Part shown: piece after piece, positions 1-8,357 of the stretch
Position numbering within the stretch: position 1 is the stretch's first letter
How the letters are laid out: each line of letters begins with the position of its first letter
Notes under the pieces: model-generated
The model's database searches: none
What the model was told of the DNA's origin: nothing
What the model saw: the letters and a program-made list of their open reading frames with translations, nothing else
Made by a program: the position numbers and the translations under genes
Source of the DNA: Bradymonas sediminis
GTDB lineage: Bacteria > Myxococcota_A > Bradymonadia > Bradymonadales > Bradymonadaceae
Assembly: GCF_003258315.1 (NCBI RefSeq)
Contig: NZ_CP030032.1
Span: forward strand, 1,340,001-1,404,000
Length of the DNA stretch: 64,000 bases
Reading direction: 5' to 3'

Positions 1-985
1 CGATTACGCTCGCACTGAGAACCGCGGCCCCTTTGGCATTCCCGGTGATAGTGTTTTCGCTGAACTCCGAGAATTTGGAGCGATCATTAGCATACACACC
101 CCAGTTGGCGCTGTTGCGCAGGGTTGTGTGGCTCATCGAGACTTTGGTGTCTTGGTTCCAAACGCCAAGCATGAGGTTGGCTGGCTGTACACCGCTGAAG
201 GTCGAGTCGGCCCCGCCGCCGTCAATGGTGACGTAGGCGAGTTTGTTGTCGATGCTGTTGCTCGCGGCGAAGCGAATCCCGATCCAATAGCCTGGGGCAT
301 CATTCTGCCCGGCGAATAGGATGCCTTTGTTGGACTCGCCAACCGCCGTGAGTTTGCCGCCATCGACTTCCATGCCGGTGCCTTCGGCGAACAGGACGAT
401 GGAGCCGGGCTTGACCGTCAGGTGGCCACCTTGGCGAATATCGATGGTCTCAGTGGCCTTATAGCAGCCATCTAGGGACACTTCGGTTTCGATCGGGGTC
501 TCGATGACCTCGTAGGTTGTACAGTCGTTGGGCTCCGGGGTGTTATTGCCCGGCGTGTTGTTATCGGGGGTGTTATTGTCCGGCGTATTGTTGCTCTGGC
601 CGCCACCGCCGTAACTGCATGCGTTGGTGGCTACCCATTCGCCGCCCTGGCATCGCTCGGGTTGCAGGCCTTTGTCGTCTTCGCCACAGACCGCTGCGCG
701 GGTGGCGCCGTCCTCACAATTCTCGAGGGTGCCCCATCGGTCGTCTTCGTGACGGGTGCCGTCGGAGTTGGCGCAGAAGCTGGTCGAATACCAGCTGCCG
801 TCGACGCAGGTTTGGGGCTGGGAGCCGCTTTTGTCGTTCCCGCAGGTGAATGAGCGCTGCTCGCCGTGCACGCAGGACTTCGCTCCGCCATCATCATCGC
901 CGCAACCGCTTGCGACCACGGCCCCGCCAAGGATCAATAGGTTAAGCGCCCAGAGCTTATAATTTAGCGATAATTTGGATTTCAT
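1..985 (-). CDS. Beta-helix type surface lipoprotein, C-terminus cut by window edge
   Basis: The frame is open from an ATG at 985 to the window edge, so only the first about 328 residues are visible. The N-terminus is a lipoprotein signal: hydrophobic run LNLLILGGAVVASGC with the lipid-bearing Cys at residue 28, followed by GDDD. A Cys-rich stretch comes next, with two similar units of the type C-x-DG-x-W or C-x-GG-x-W, then an Asn/Thr/Pro linker built from NNTPD repeats (about 539-595). The remainder (…GGHLTVKPGSIVLFAEG…, AYVTIDGGG, TTLRNSANWG) has the rhythm of right-handed parallel beta-helix proteins that carry a 'choice of anchor' leader. I infer an outer-surface adhesin-like or scaffold lipoprotein. 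No catalytic residues can be named. It is divergent from the MFS gene next door (no shared transcript). Confidence 0.75.
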   Translation of the reverse strand, partial: MKSKLSLNYKLWALNLLILGGAVVASGCGDDDGGAKSCVHGEQRSFTCGNDKSGSQPQTCVDGSWYSTSFCANSDGTRHEDDRWGTLENCEDGATRAAVCGEDDKGLQPERCQGGEWVATNACSYGGGGQSNNTPDNNTPDNNTPGNNTPEPNDCTTYEVIETPIETEVSLDGCYKATETIDIRQGGHLTVKPGSIVLFAEGTGMEVDGGKLTAVGESNKGILFAGQNDAPGYWIGIRFAASNSIDNKLAYVTIDGGGADSTFSGVQPANLMLGVWNQDTKVSMSHTTLRNSANWGVYANDRSKFSEFSENTITGNAKGAAVLSASVI

Positions 986-1269
986 TGCAGTGTGCCCTTC
1001 GTTCGATGTTATTTAAATTGGCTGTCACTTCTTAATACGTCACCTTGGCCGTTAATCATTATGATGTGGTCGGGTGAAATCGCGTGCAATGCAGTGGCTG
1101 ATATTGCAGGCAATCTTCGGGTTTTGAGGTGCTGCCTTCCACCTAAAGTTGTTGGCCTTGATTGACTGAGACGTATGCGGCCACAGATAATTCAAAAGGC
1201 CACACAAATCAATCGCGGACTGCGTTTGGGGCGCGACGCGCGGCGCAGGTGCCGCGTCGAATCGGCGAC

Positions 1270-2742
1270 TTAATGCGTCATGGGTGTGGGTTTTTGCAGG
1301 CGCTGGCGCTGGTCGATATAGGCGACGGCGGTGGCGGCCAGGGTGATGATCAGGGCGACGACGAGTCCGGCGATAAAGGCCTGGGACCAGTCATTGGTGG
1401 CGTGATAGCTGGCGAAGGCGGTGGCGGTCAAAATCGAGATGCCGACGGTGGCGCCGATGCGTTGGCCGGTCTGCATGATGCCGCCGGAGCTGCCGGCGTA
1501 GCGAACCGGGACTTCGTCGAGGGTGAGGGTCTGGTTGGGGCTGACGACAAAGCCCTGGCCGATGCCCAGGACGCCGAGGCTTCCCCACAGGAACCATTCG
1601 CTGGCGAGCCCTTGAGAGCGCAGCCAGACGACCAGGATGCTCAAGGCGATGCCGAGGGCTGCGAGATACATGCCGCCCAGGACGACGGCGCGTCCGCGGG
1701 TGTTGACGACCTTTCCGCCCCACAGCGCGGCCAAGCTCGACAGGATGGAGCCGGGGATGCCGACCGAGCCCGAGGCAAACGCGGTGTGTCCCAGGCCGCT
1801 TTGTAGGTAGAGCGCGACGAGCACCCAGATGCCGGTGTTGCTGGCAAAGAACAGTGAGATCATCAGGGTGCCGTTGGAGAAGCTTTTGACCTTGAAGATT
1901 GCAAGGTCGACCATCGGCTGCAGGCCAAGGCGTTTGCGGCGCTTCTCCCACCATACCCACACGGCGAAGAGCCCTAAGCCCAGCGGCAATGAGAGCCATA
2001 CGAGCGCGGCGCCGCGTCCCTCGACGAAGGGGAGCATGACGCAGAGCACGGCAAAGCCGAGCAGCAGCGCGCCGACGGGGTCGAGGCTGCGCTCGGCGTT
2101 GGCGTCCGGGTCGCGCGGCGTCCACAGCGGGCGCGGGAGCCATCGCCAGGCCAGGAATGTGGCTAAAATACCGATGGGGAGGTTGATCAAAAACGTCCAT
2201 CGCCAGCCGGTCTCGACGCCAGCGACCATGATGATATAGCCGCCGGTCAGCGGTCCCACGACGAAAGATGCGGCGGCGGCGGCGCCAAAGATGCCGAAGG
2301 CGCGGCCGCGCTCGGTGCCGCGGAAATGTTGTTGTATCATGCCCACGACTTGGGGGGCGATTAGACATGAGCCGACGCCCTGGACGGCGCGGCCGATATT
2401 GAGCAGCAGGGCGCTCTGGGCGAGCCCGCAGGCCACCGATGAGGCGGTAAAGACGATGATCCCGATGATGAAGAGCGGCCCGCGTCCGTAGATATCGCCT
2501 GCGCGCCCCGAGGTGACCAGGCCCACGCCAAAGGTCAGCGCATAGCCGGCCAAGACCCATTGGATCTCGGCGTCGCTCGCGCCGAGTCCTTCCTGAATGG
2601 AAGGCACCGCGACGTTTACGATGCCTACGTCGATCAGCGACATGAAGAGCACGACAATGAGGAGACCGAGGAGGCGCCAGCGGTGCGGGTCGGGGGTGTA
2701 ACTGGCGTCTTCCATCAGGAGACTTGGTGAGGATTGTGTCAT
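1270..2742 (-). CDS. DHA2-family (14-TM) MFS multidrug exporter
   Basis: The 490-residue protein has about 14 hydrophobic segments, the size and topology of the EmrB/QacA (DHA2) branch of the major facilitator superfamily. These are proton-driven inner-membrane exporters of lipophilic drugs. Visible hallmarks are the first-helix pattern LFMSLIDVGIVNVAVPSI (D1 motif of DHA2 members), motif A in the TM2-3 loop (GRAGDIYGRGPLF) and motif C-like glycines in FGAAAAASFVVGPLTGG with a following GWRW-x-FLINLPIG, which is typical of the family. The start at 2742 has no clear Shine-Dalgarno; Met10 at 2715 is an alternative. No TetR or MarR regulator and no membrane-fusion partner lies beside it, so the substrate is unknown. 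The family call is firm. Confidence 0.93.
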   Translation of the reverse strand: MTQSSPSLLMEDASYTPDPHRWRLLGLLIVVLFMSLIDVGIVNVAVPSIQEGLGASDAEIQWVLAGYALTFGVGLVTSGRAGDIYGRGPLFIIGIIVFTASSVACGLAQSALLLNIGRAVQGVGSCLIAPQVVGMIQQHFRGTERGRAFGIFGAAAAASFVVGPLTGGYIIMVAGVETGWRWTFLINLPIGILATFLAWRWLPRPLWTPRDPDANAERSLDPVGALLLGFAVLCVMLPFVEGRGAALVWLSLPLGLGLFAVWVWWEKRRKRLGLQPMVDLAIFKVKSFSNGTLMISLFFASNTGIWVLVALYLQSGLGHTAFASGSVGIPGSILSSLAALWGGKVVNTRGRAVVLGGMYLAALGIALSILVVWLRSQGLASEWFLWGSLGVLGIGQGFVVSPNQTLTLDEVPVRYAGSSGGIMQTGQRIGATVGISILTATAFASYHATNDWSQAFIAGLVVALIITLAATAVAYIDQRQRLQKPTPMTH

Positions 2743-3077
2743 GAGCTTGCTTCGGTTTTGAGCACGGCGGCAGAGCCGCCTTGGCGTGGGGCCGAAGGGA
2801 TCGGCCCGAGGACAACACGCCTTGGTATTTTGGGGCTACGCCCGGCGGGGTTTTCTGTCAACCCAAAGGGCGGAATCTGGGTGCACCGACGTATTCGCTG
2901 GCCTTGCCCGAAGTTGGCCCTGGTGTCTTCTTGCATCACGATAAATCTGAACTTCGCCACGGATCGCCTTTGTGCAGGGCGGTGGGTTTGGACTAGGATA
3001 TCCGAGAAATCAATGCCTTTCTCGGGCCGCGCGATACGCGGCCCACATATATGCAAGCCACCGCCCAAGGAATCTAG
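2743..3077. other. Intergenic region between two divergent transporters
   Basis: This 335-bp spacer separates divergent genes and must hold both promoters. It is GC-rich at 2770-2900, with several short inverted repeats (for example around 2785-2810), then more AT-rich at 2935-2960. Both strands contain open frames of about 110 codons, but their translations are Pro/Arg/Gly-rich with no ribosome site and look like chance frames. No operator was recognised. Confidence 0.5.
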
Positions 3078-4574
3078 ATGGACGCGTTGAAGCAGTTTTT
3101 AGAGAACGCGAGTTCGATAATCTGGGGCCCCTTTTTGCTCATCCCGCTACTTTTGGGCGTGGGTGTTTTCCTCACGCTTCGGCTGGGGGGGATTCAGTTT
3201 CGGATGCTCTTTCCGGCGCTTCGGCTCGGGTTGATTAAGAGGGCGGACCCGCAGGCGAAGGGCGATATTTCGCAATACCAGGCGCTGGCGACGGCGCTGG
3301 CTGCGACGGTAGGCACCGGCAATATCGTAGGCGTTGCGACCGCGATTGCCATCGGCGGGCCGGGGGCGTTGTTCTGGGTGTGGGTGACCGGTCTGGCCGG
3401 CATGGCGACTAAATACGCGGAGACCTTTTTGGCGGTGCGTTTTCGGGGCACGGATGAGGCCGGCGAGAAGTCGGGTGGGCCGCAATATTATCTGGAGCGG
3501 GGCATTCGCGGGCGGCTCGGGAAGGTGCTGGGGGTGTCTTTTGCGGTATTCACCACGATTGCCTGCTTTGGCATTGGCAATATGACCCAGGGGAACGCCA
3601 TCGCCTCGAATCTTGAGGCGAGTTGGTCGCTTCCGGTGGGCGCGGTCGGCGTGGGTCTGGCGCTGATGACCTTCGTTGTGTTGGTGGGAGGCATCAAATG
3701 GATTGGGCGGGTGACGGCGACTCTGGTGCCACTGATGATCGTGTTTTATGTCACCGGCGGTCTATATATTTTGGCCGTGAATGTGTCCGCGCTACCGGCG
3801 GCGCTTTCCCTTATTCTGAGCGACGCGTTCACGGGAACCTCAGCGGTGGGCGGGTTCGCGGGCTCGACCATTCTGATCGCGATGCGCACCGGCGTGGCGC
3901 GAGGGCTGTTCTCGAACGAGTCGGGGCTTGGGTCGGCGGCGATGGCAGCGGCTGCGGCGAAGACGACGCATCCGGTGCGCCAGGGACTGGTCGCCATGAC
4001 GCAGACCTTTATCGACACGATTATCGTGGTGAGCATCACGGGTTTGACGATCGTGGTCACCGGCACGTGGCAGCAAACCGACCCGGTCTCGGGTGAGCAG
4101 ATCAGCGCGGCGGTGATGACCGGCGAGGCGTTCGCGCATGGATTGCCCGGTCAATGGGGGCATTGGGTGGTGACCATGGGGATTGTGCTCTTCGCTTATT
4201 CCACGATTCTCGGTTGGTCCTACTATGGCGAGCGCAACGTGGAGCGGCTGGTGGGGCGTCGCGGGGTGATGCCGTATCGCGTGCTCTATTCGATGGTGGT
4301 CTTTGTTGGGTGCACCTCGGAGCTGACGACGGTGTGGACGTTCTCGGACGTGGCGAACGGCCTGATGGCGTTGCCGAACCTGGTTGGGCTTATCCTATTG
4401 TCCGGGTTGGTGATGCGCGAGACGAGCTATTATCTGCGCCACGACCCGACCCTGATCGCGACGCGTGATGAGGTCGAGGCGTTTATGGCGGGTCGGCCCG
4501 GCTGGGCCCAGTGGAAGGCCGGCGACGTCATCGGTTCCTCTCGTCGGGGATTGGGGCAGCGTGGGGGCGAATAA
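3078..4574 (+). CDS. Alanine/glycine:cation (sodium) symporter, AGCS family
   Basis: The 498-residue protein is a multi-pass inner-membrane carrier of the AGCS (AlsT/DagA) family, which imports alanine or glycine with sodium. The family signature GTGNIVGVATAI is at about residues 79-90, followed by GGPGALFWVWVTGL and ATKYAETFLAVRFR. Later conserved pieces include GVARGLFSNESGLGSAAMAAA and the closing FAYSTILGWSYYGERN, all characteristic of AGCS members. About 10-11 hydrophobic segments are visible. The start is supported by AAGGA seven to ten bases upstream of the ATG. The length matches the family (450-540). The next gene begins about 90 bp later and is unrelated, so the gene is probably its own unit. 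Confidence 0.96.
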   Translation: MDALKQFLENASSIIWGPFLLIPLLLGVGVFLTLRLGGIQFRMLFPALRLGLIKRADPQAKGDISQYQALATALAATVGTGNIVGVATAIAIGGPGALFWVWVTGLAGMATKYAETFLAVRFRGTDEAGEKSGGPQYYLERGIRGRLGKVLGVSFAVFTTIACFGIGNMTQGNAIASNLEASWSLPVGAVGVGLALMTFVVLVGGIKWIGRVTATLVPLMIVFYVTGGLYILAVNVSALPAALSLILSDAFTGTSAVGGFAGSTILIAMRTGVARGLFSNESGLGSAAMAAAAAKTTHPVRQGLVAMTQTFIDTIIVVSITGLTIVVTGTWQQTDPVSGEQISAAVMTGEAFAHGLPGQWGHWVVTMGIVLFAYSTILGWSYYGERNVERLVGRRGVMPYRVLYSMVVFVGCTSELTTVWTFSDVANGLMALPNLVGLILLSGLVMRETSYYLRHDPTLIATRDEVEAFMAGRPGWAQWKAGDVIGSSRRGLGQRGGE

Positions 4575-4664
4575 ATTCGCTCGAATTCATTGCTCGGGGA
4601 TCGTCTTCGGGCTAGCTTGTTATTATCCGACTGACCGAATGTTCCTAATAAAGATGAGTTTGCG

Positions 4665-6152
4665 ATGAAACGATCGGCTCTGAAGCGAAAATATATCTCA
4701 TTGCTCGGGGCTTTGCTGCTCGTGGCATCTGCGGCCGGCTGTGATTATAGCGGGGCCGACGATAAGCTGGCGGATGCAGGGCCGGACGCTGGTGTGTTGG
4801 ATACTGGCGGTCGCTCCGACGCAGCGGGTAGCGATGCGACCGGCAGCGATGCCACCGGCAGTGATGCGACGGGCAGTGATGCGACGGGCAGCGACGCGAC
4901 GGGCAGCGACGCGACGGGCAGCGATGCGACGGACGTGGTTGATGACGCGGATATAAGCGACACGGGGGATGCTAGAGATGCCGACACGGCGGACACGACG
5001 CCGGACCCGGTGGAAGACCCCTGCGAGAACCCCATCGCGCCGGGGCCGATTCACGATATAGATATTTCGGCGACGGTCTTTGTGGGGCCGGTCCCCGTGT
5101 CGGGCGCTCAGCGGCCAGTCGAAGTCGATAGCTACGCGGCGTATCAGAGCCAATTTGGCGTTGGTTCCACCGCCGGTCCGCCCGCGGACGCCGATGCGAT
5201 GGCCTGGTCAGTCTATCTCTACTTCGAGAACGGCGGCGAGCGGGCCTTTGTCGCACCAACGGCCTCGGATGTTCCGACATCAGTGGAGCTTGAGCGGCTC
5301 GCCGGGATTGGTGAACCCGCGATGATCGTGGTGCCGGGGCTCTCCGGGATCCAGGACGCCGGCGAGCGAGCGTTGGCCTATGGGCGCATGGGAACCTTTA
5401 TTCAGGGAGCGCAGGCCACTGATTTGTTGTGGATCAGCGACCTACCCGCAGGGTTAAGCGTCGAGGAGATTACCACCACACAGAGCTTCAACGCGCCGGT
5501 GACCATTCATAGTAACCGCGTCGCGCTATACCACCCGTGGCTTAAAGTCAGCACCGCTGGGGCGACGCCCCTGGAGGTCGCACCATCCGGAGCGGTCGCC
5601 GGGGTCATCGCCCGCCTGGGGCTCGAACGGGGTATTTGGACGGCGCCGGCGGGGCCAACCGCGACTTTTCAGAGCATCGATGGCTTCGCTCAGGCCCTCG
5701 ATAATAGCGAGATTAGTGATCTTCTATCTTTGAATATCAACGCGCTGCGCGTTTTGTCGGGCGCCCCGGTTATCTGGGGCGCGCGCACCCTTGAGCGCGA
5801 CGATAACCATATGAAATATGTGTCAGTGCGCCGGTTCGCCACTCTTATCGACGCGAGCATGCGCGCCGGGGTCCGCGATATTTTTTGGCGCGTCAACGAC
5901 GCGAGTCTCCGCCAGGAGTTGGAGGAGCGCATGGATGACTATATGAGCGGTCTCTTTCGAAGCGGCGCCTTTGAGGGGGCGAGCGCCGGGCAATCCTATT
6001 TTGTCCAGGACTTCGTCAACTCAACATCGATGCCCGATATTCAGGCGGGCAAGCTCACCTTCGAGTATGGCTTTGCGCCGATTCGGCCGGCTGAGTTTCA
6101 TCTGGGGCGCTTCGAGCGCACCGTTGGCTCCTGCTTGTCCGACAGCCCATGA
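4665..6152 (+). CDS. Lipoprotein carrying a contractile-tail sheath domain
   Basis: The protein (495 aa) begins with a lipoprotein signal (LLGALLLVASAAGC, lipid Cys 26, Asp at +2). A low-complexity linker with seven GSDAT repeats follows (residues 55-89), then many Asp/Ala/Thr residues to about 110. The remaining about 380 residues read as a phage-type tail sheath protein. SATVFVGPVPV matches the start of the sheath core. VYLYFENGGERAFVAP matches the usual 'FFENGG-RAYVVR' element, and RVALYHPWLKV with SGAVAGVIARLGLERGIWTAPAG matches the 'YPW-V…PPSG-VAGV-AR-D-ERGVWKAPA' block. NALRVLSGAPVIWGARTL (359-376), KYVSVRRF (from 384) and GASAGQSYFVQ (about 439) match the C-terminal sheath domain. Known sheath proteins are cytoplasmic and lack signal peptides; lipidation is the odd feature. 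No tube, baseplate, spike or ClpV-like gene lies nearby. The function on the cell surface or in the periplasm is unknown. Confidence 0.85.
   Translation: MKRSALKRKYISLLGALLLVASAAGCDYSGADDKLADAGPDAGVLDTGGRSDAAGSDATGSDATGSDATGSDATGSDATGSDATGSDATDVVDDADISDTGDARDADTADTTPDPVEDPCENPIAPGPIHDIDISATVFVGPVPVSGAQRPVEVDSYAAYQSQFGVGSTAGPPADADAMAWSVYLYFENGGERAFVAPTASDVPTSVELERLAGIGEPAMIVVPGLSGIQDAGERALAYGRMGTFIQGAQATDLLWISDLPAGLSVEEITTTQSFNAPVTIHSNRVALYHPWLKVSTAGATPLEVAPSGAVAGVIARLGLERGIWTAPAGPTATFQSIDGFAQALDNSEISDLLSLNINALRVLSGAPVIWGARTLERDDNHMKYVSVRRFATLIDASMRAGVRDIFWRVNDASLRQELEERMDDYMSGLFRSGAFEGASAGQSYFVQDFVNSTSMPDIQAGKLTFEYGFAPIRPAEFHLGRFERTVGSCLSDSP
4827..4931 (+). repeat. 15-bp coding tandem repeat (GSDAT x7)
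   Basis: Seven in-frame 15-bp units encode Gly-Ser-Asp-Ala-Thr inside the linker of the sheath-domain lipoprotein. Third positions vary (gat/gac, gcg/gcc, agc/agt), so the array is older than a fresh slippage event yet still prone to length change. It acts as a flexible acidic spacer between the lipid anchor and the folded domain. Confidence 0.9.
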
Positions 6153-6155
6153 ACG

Positions 6156-6467
6156 ATGCGCTTTGAACTTCAACATCCCGACGCCCCGCACCTTCGGGCT
6201 GAGTACGGCTGCGACGAAGGTGCGGGGTTCTTCTTCGCCATCTATGCCCGGCAAGAGATCTACCGCGGCTATGACATAAGCCGCGAGGATTCGCGGGCTC
6301 TTGAGCGGGTCCTAAACGCGCTGGTCGCGCATGGTTTTGTGACGCGGACCAGCGTGGAGGAGGCCGAGTATTGGCTGCAATATTATTGGGTCGACGAGAT
6401 TGAGAACCCGGCGGCGCGGCGTTCGGCTCGGATCATTGTGAACCTGATGCGCGCGTTGAAGAGTTGA
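6156..6467 (+). CDS. Small hypothetical protein
   Basis: A 103-residue protein begins four bases after the stop of the sheath-domain lipoprotein, so the two are probably cotranscribed. The composition is that of a real soluble protein (aromatic-rich, e.g. EYWLQYYWVDEI, with amphipathic helices such as SREDSRALERVLNALVAHGF). It has no signal peptide, membrane segment or recognised domain. There is no strong ribosome site, so translation may depend on termination of the upstream gene. A 13-bp perfect hairpin followed by TTCTTCTT lies inside its 5' end (6184-6235), which could terminate or attenuate readthrough. I do not recognise the family. Confidence 0.6.
   Translation: MRFELQHPDAPHLRAEYGCDEGAGFFFAIYARQEIYRGYDISREDSRALERVLNALVAHGFVTRTSVEEAEYWLQYYWVDEIENPAARRSARIIVNLMRALKS
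6184..6235 (+). promoter_or_regulatory. Terminator-like hairpin inside the start of the small ORF
   Basis: Bases 6184-6196 (CCCCGCACCTTCG) pair perfectly with 6215-6227 around an 18-nt loop, and the stem is followed by TTCTTCTTC. The strength of the stem suggests an attenuator or terminator for the sheath-lipoprotein transcript. It lies 32 bp downstream of that gene's stop and within codons 10-25 of the following small gene. Confidence 0.5.
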
Positions 6468-6491
6468 ACTTCGACCCGGCGCTCGCGGGCT

Positions 6492-7142
6492 CTAAAAGAG
6501 TTCGTTCAAGGGTGTGCGGGAGTTCTTCGAGGGGCGGTCGGGGTCGCGAAAATGGTCGAATTTTAGGGGGAGGCGCACGCCTCGGGCGGAGATGCTGATT
6601 TTTAGCAGAGGCGTGCCGATGCGGAGCGCGGGCTCATCGCCTTTGCTGAAGCGGTCGTTGGAGACGATGATGCATTTTTTATTCTTGCGCGCGTATTGTA
6701 GCAGCACATCGTCGGCGGATTTGCCGTGGGTTTCGAAGAAGCGCGGCTTTCGGCGCTCGACCTCGGCGATGAACTTAGGCTGGTCGGTTTTATTGAGTTT
6801 ATAGCGAAGGTTGGCGTCGCAGAAGACCTTGATTTTGGCGTTCTTAAAGCGATGCTCCAATACACGCAGGACCTCCATCAAATAGTCTAAGCGCACCTTT
6901 GTCGTGCCACCTTTAGCGTCGCGATGCGCGAAGTTGCTGCCGTCGACCAGCAGCGTCCACCCCGCGGCGTTGAGGCGGGCTTTGGACGCGCGACGCTTGG
7001 GGCGAGCGGGTTTTTGGGGCCTGCCGGGTCGCCATTGCAAAAGTCTAAAGACGACGCGGCCGATGATCGCGAGCAGCAGGGCGATGAGGATGATCTCGAG
7101 CAATGAGAGCGGCATCGCAGGCATATATTGGGTCAGGTCCAT
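6492..7142 (-). CDS. Membrane-anchored NYN/PIN-like ribonuclease (Zc3h12a type)
   Basis: The 216-residue protein has one N-terminal membrane helix (about 12-34), a basic linker (RPQKPARPKRRASKAR) and a NYN-domain nuclease fold. The acidic residues expected for metal binding are visible: Asp67 in LLVDGSNFAH, Asp109 in VFCDANLRY, Asp144-Asp145 in KSADDVLLQYA and Asp163 in IIVSNDRFSKGDE. The SADD…VSNDRF pattern is that of the Zc3h12a-like (regnase) RNase branch. I infer an RNase tethered to the cytoplasmic face of the inner membrane, acting on single-stranded or structured RNA; the substrate is unknown. It converges with the small ORF at 6156-6467, leaving 24 bp between stops. The start at 7142 gives the membrane helix; no better start is apparent. 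Confidence 0.85.
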   Translation of the reverse strand: MDLTQYMPAMPLSLLEIILIALLLAIIGRVVFRLLQWRPGRPQKPARPKRRASKARLNAAGWTLLVDGSNFAHRDAKGGTTKVRLDYLMEVLRVLEHRFKNAKIKVFCDANLRYKLNKTDQPKFIAEVERRKPRFFETHGKSADDVLLQYARKNKKCIIVSNDRFSKGDEPALRIGTPLLKISISARGVRLPLKFDHFRDPDRPSKNSRTPLNELF

Positions 7143-7285
7143 CGGTGCTATCTCTTTGGTGGAGCGCGCGACGCGAGGTAAAGCGGGGCGTTGTAGGTTC
7201 CGGGCGCGTCTTGTATTGCAACGCGTCGGCGATGCGTCATTCTATATCGCATCGTCGGACAAATCCCAAAACCCGCAAAATCATC

Positions 7286-8302
7286 ATGAAAGACTTTGAA
7301 TACAATATAGATATCGCCCCCTTTACTACTTTCGGGGTGCGGGCGAGAACGCAATATTTCGCGGCGTTTTCCTCCGTCGAAGCGCTACGCGCGCTGCTCA
7401 GCGATGTCGGTGAGCGAGAATTGCTCATCCTGGGCGGGGGCAGCAATATGCTCTTTGTGCGCGACTTCCAGGGGGTCACCCTGCGCAATTTGATCACCGG
7501 GATTGAGCGGGTTGACGAGGACAAAGACTCGGTCGTTTTAAATGTTGGCGCGGGGGAGAATTGGCATGAATTCGTGCTCTTCGCGATCGCACAGGGGCTG
7601 GGCGGCGTCGAGAATTTGTCGCTTATCCCGGGGAGCGTTGGGGCGAGTCCGATTCAGAATATCGGCGCCTATGGGGTCGAGATTAAGGACGTTTTTGAGT
7701 CGCTGGAGGCGGTCGAAATTGCCACGGGCGCCGCGCGCACTTTCGACCTGGATGCCTGCGATTTTGGGTATCGCGATAGTATTTTTAAGCGGGAGCTAAG
7801 GGGGAAATATGTCATAACCTCCGTGAGTTTTCGCTTATCGAAGGCGCCGGTGCTCAACACCAGTTATGGCACGATTGAGCAGGAACTGGCGGCGCGCCAG
7901 ATCGCGCAGCCGACGATTAAGAATGTGAGCGACGCGGTCATCGCGATTCGCCGCTCCAAGCTCCCGGACCCCGCCGAGATCGGCAACGGCGGCAGCTTTT
8001 TTAAGAACCCGATTATCCCGCACGCGCAATTCCTTGCGTTGAAGAAACGCTTTGAGGAGATGCCGTCTTATCCCGTCGATGAAGACTCGGTGAAGGTCCC
8101 CGCGGGTTGGTTGATCGACCAGGCGGGATGGAAGGGGAAGACCTTCGGGGCTTGCGGCGTGCACAAAAGGCAGGCGTTGGTCCTGGTGAATTATGGCGAC
8201 GCGACGGGGGCCGAGATCTATGCGTTATCCGAGCGAATTATCGACGATATTTTTGAGCGCTACGGGATTCGCCTGGAGCGGGAAGTCAATATGATCGGTT
8301 GA
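7286..8302 (+). CDS. murB: UDP-N-acetylenolpyruvoylglucosamine reductase
   Basis: MurB is the cytoplasmic FAD enzyme that reduces UDP-GlcNAc-enolpyruvate to UDP-MurNAc in peptidoglycan synthesis. At 338 residues it is the E. coli-like (type I) form. FAD-binding motifs are GGGSNMLF (50-57) and IPGSVGASPIQNIGAYG (114-130). The type I tyrosine loop is GYRDSIFK (161-168). The catalytic Ser is in GNGGSFFKNP (Ser237), and the Glu is near the C-terminal EREVNMIG (Glu332). AGWLIDQAGWKGKTFGACGVH is the usual C-terminal signature. The frame stays open upstream to 7103, but family homology begins at the ATG at 7286. There is no clear Shine-Dalgarno. It stands alone here, far from murA at 58 kb and from any visible mur cluster. 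Confidence 0.97.
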   Translation: MKDFEYNIDIAPFTTFGVRARTQYFAAFSSVEALRALLSDVGERELLILGGGSNMLFVRDFQGVTLRNLITGIERVDEDKDSVVLNVGAGENWHEFVLFAIAQGLGGVENLSLIPGSVGASPIQNIGAYGVEIKDVFESLEAVEIATGAARTFDLDACDFGYRDSIFKRELRGKYVITSVSFRLSKAPVLNTSYGTIEQELAARQIAQPTIKNVSDAVIAIRRSKLPDPAEIGNGGSFFKNPIIPHAQFLALKKRFEEMPSYPVDEDSVKVPAGWLIDQAGWKGKTFGACGVHKRQALVLVNYGDATGAEIYALSERIIDDIFERYGIRLEREVNMIG

Positions 8303-8324
8303 GGCGGGGCCGAAGCGAGTGGGT

Positions 8325-8352
8325 GCCCCCGACGACCGAAGTCGCCGGGGGC
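8325..8352. terminator. Hairpin between convergent murB and di-haem oxidoreductase
   Basis: GCCCCCGACGAC pairs with GTCGCCGGGGGC (one bulge) in the 55-bp gap between two convergent stops. It has no T-run on either side, so it could be an intrinsic terminator of poor quality or a pause site. Confidence 0.4.
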
Positions 8353-8357
8353 GGAGC

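Noticed and set aside
1162-1806. Plus-strand frame opposite the MFS exporter
   Set aside because: Gly/Asp/Ala-rich shadow in antisense to the transporter.
2781-2880. Second copy of the 55108 MITE-like element
   Set aside because: Short resemblances (GCGTGGGGC, CCCGGCGG) but no terminal repeats and no alignable length.
4827-4931. Tandem repeats as a non-coding satellite
   Set aside because: The units are in frame, encode GSDAT and vary mainly at third positions, as expected for a coding linker.
4665-6467. Sheath gene as part of a prophage or complete contractile injection system
   Set aside because: No tube, baseplate, spike, capsid, integrase or AAA+ gene lies nearby; neighbours are a transporter and an RNase, and the protein is lipidated.
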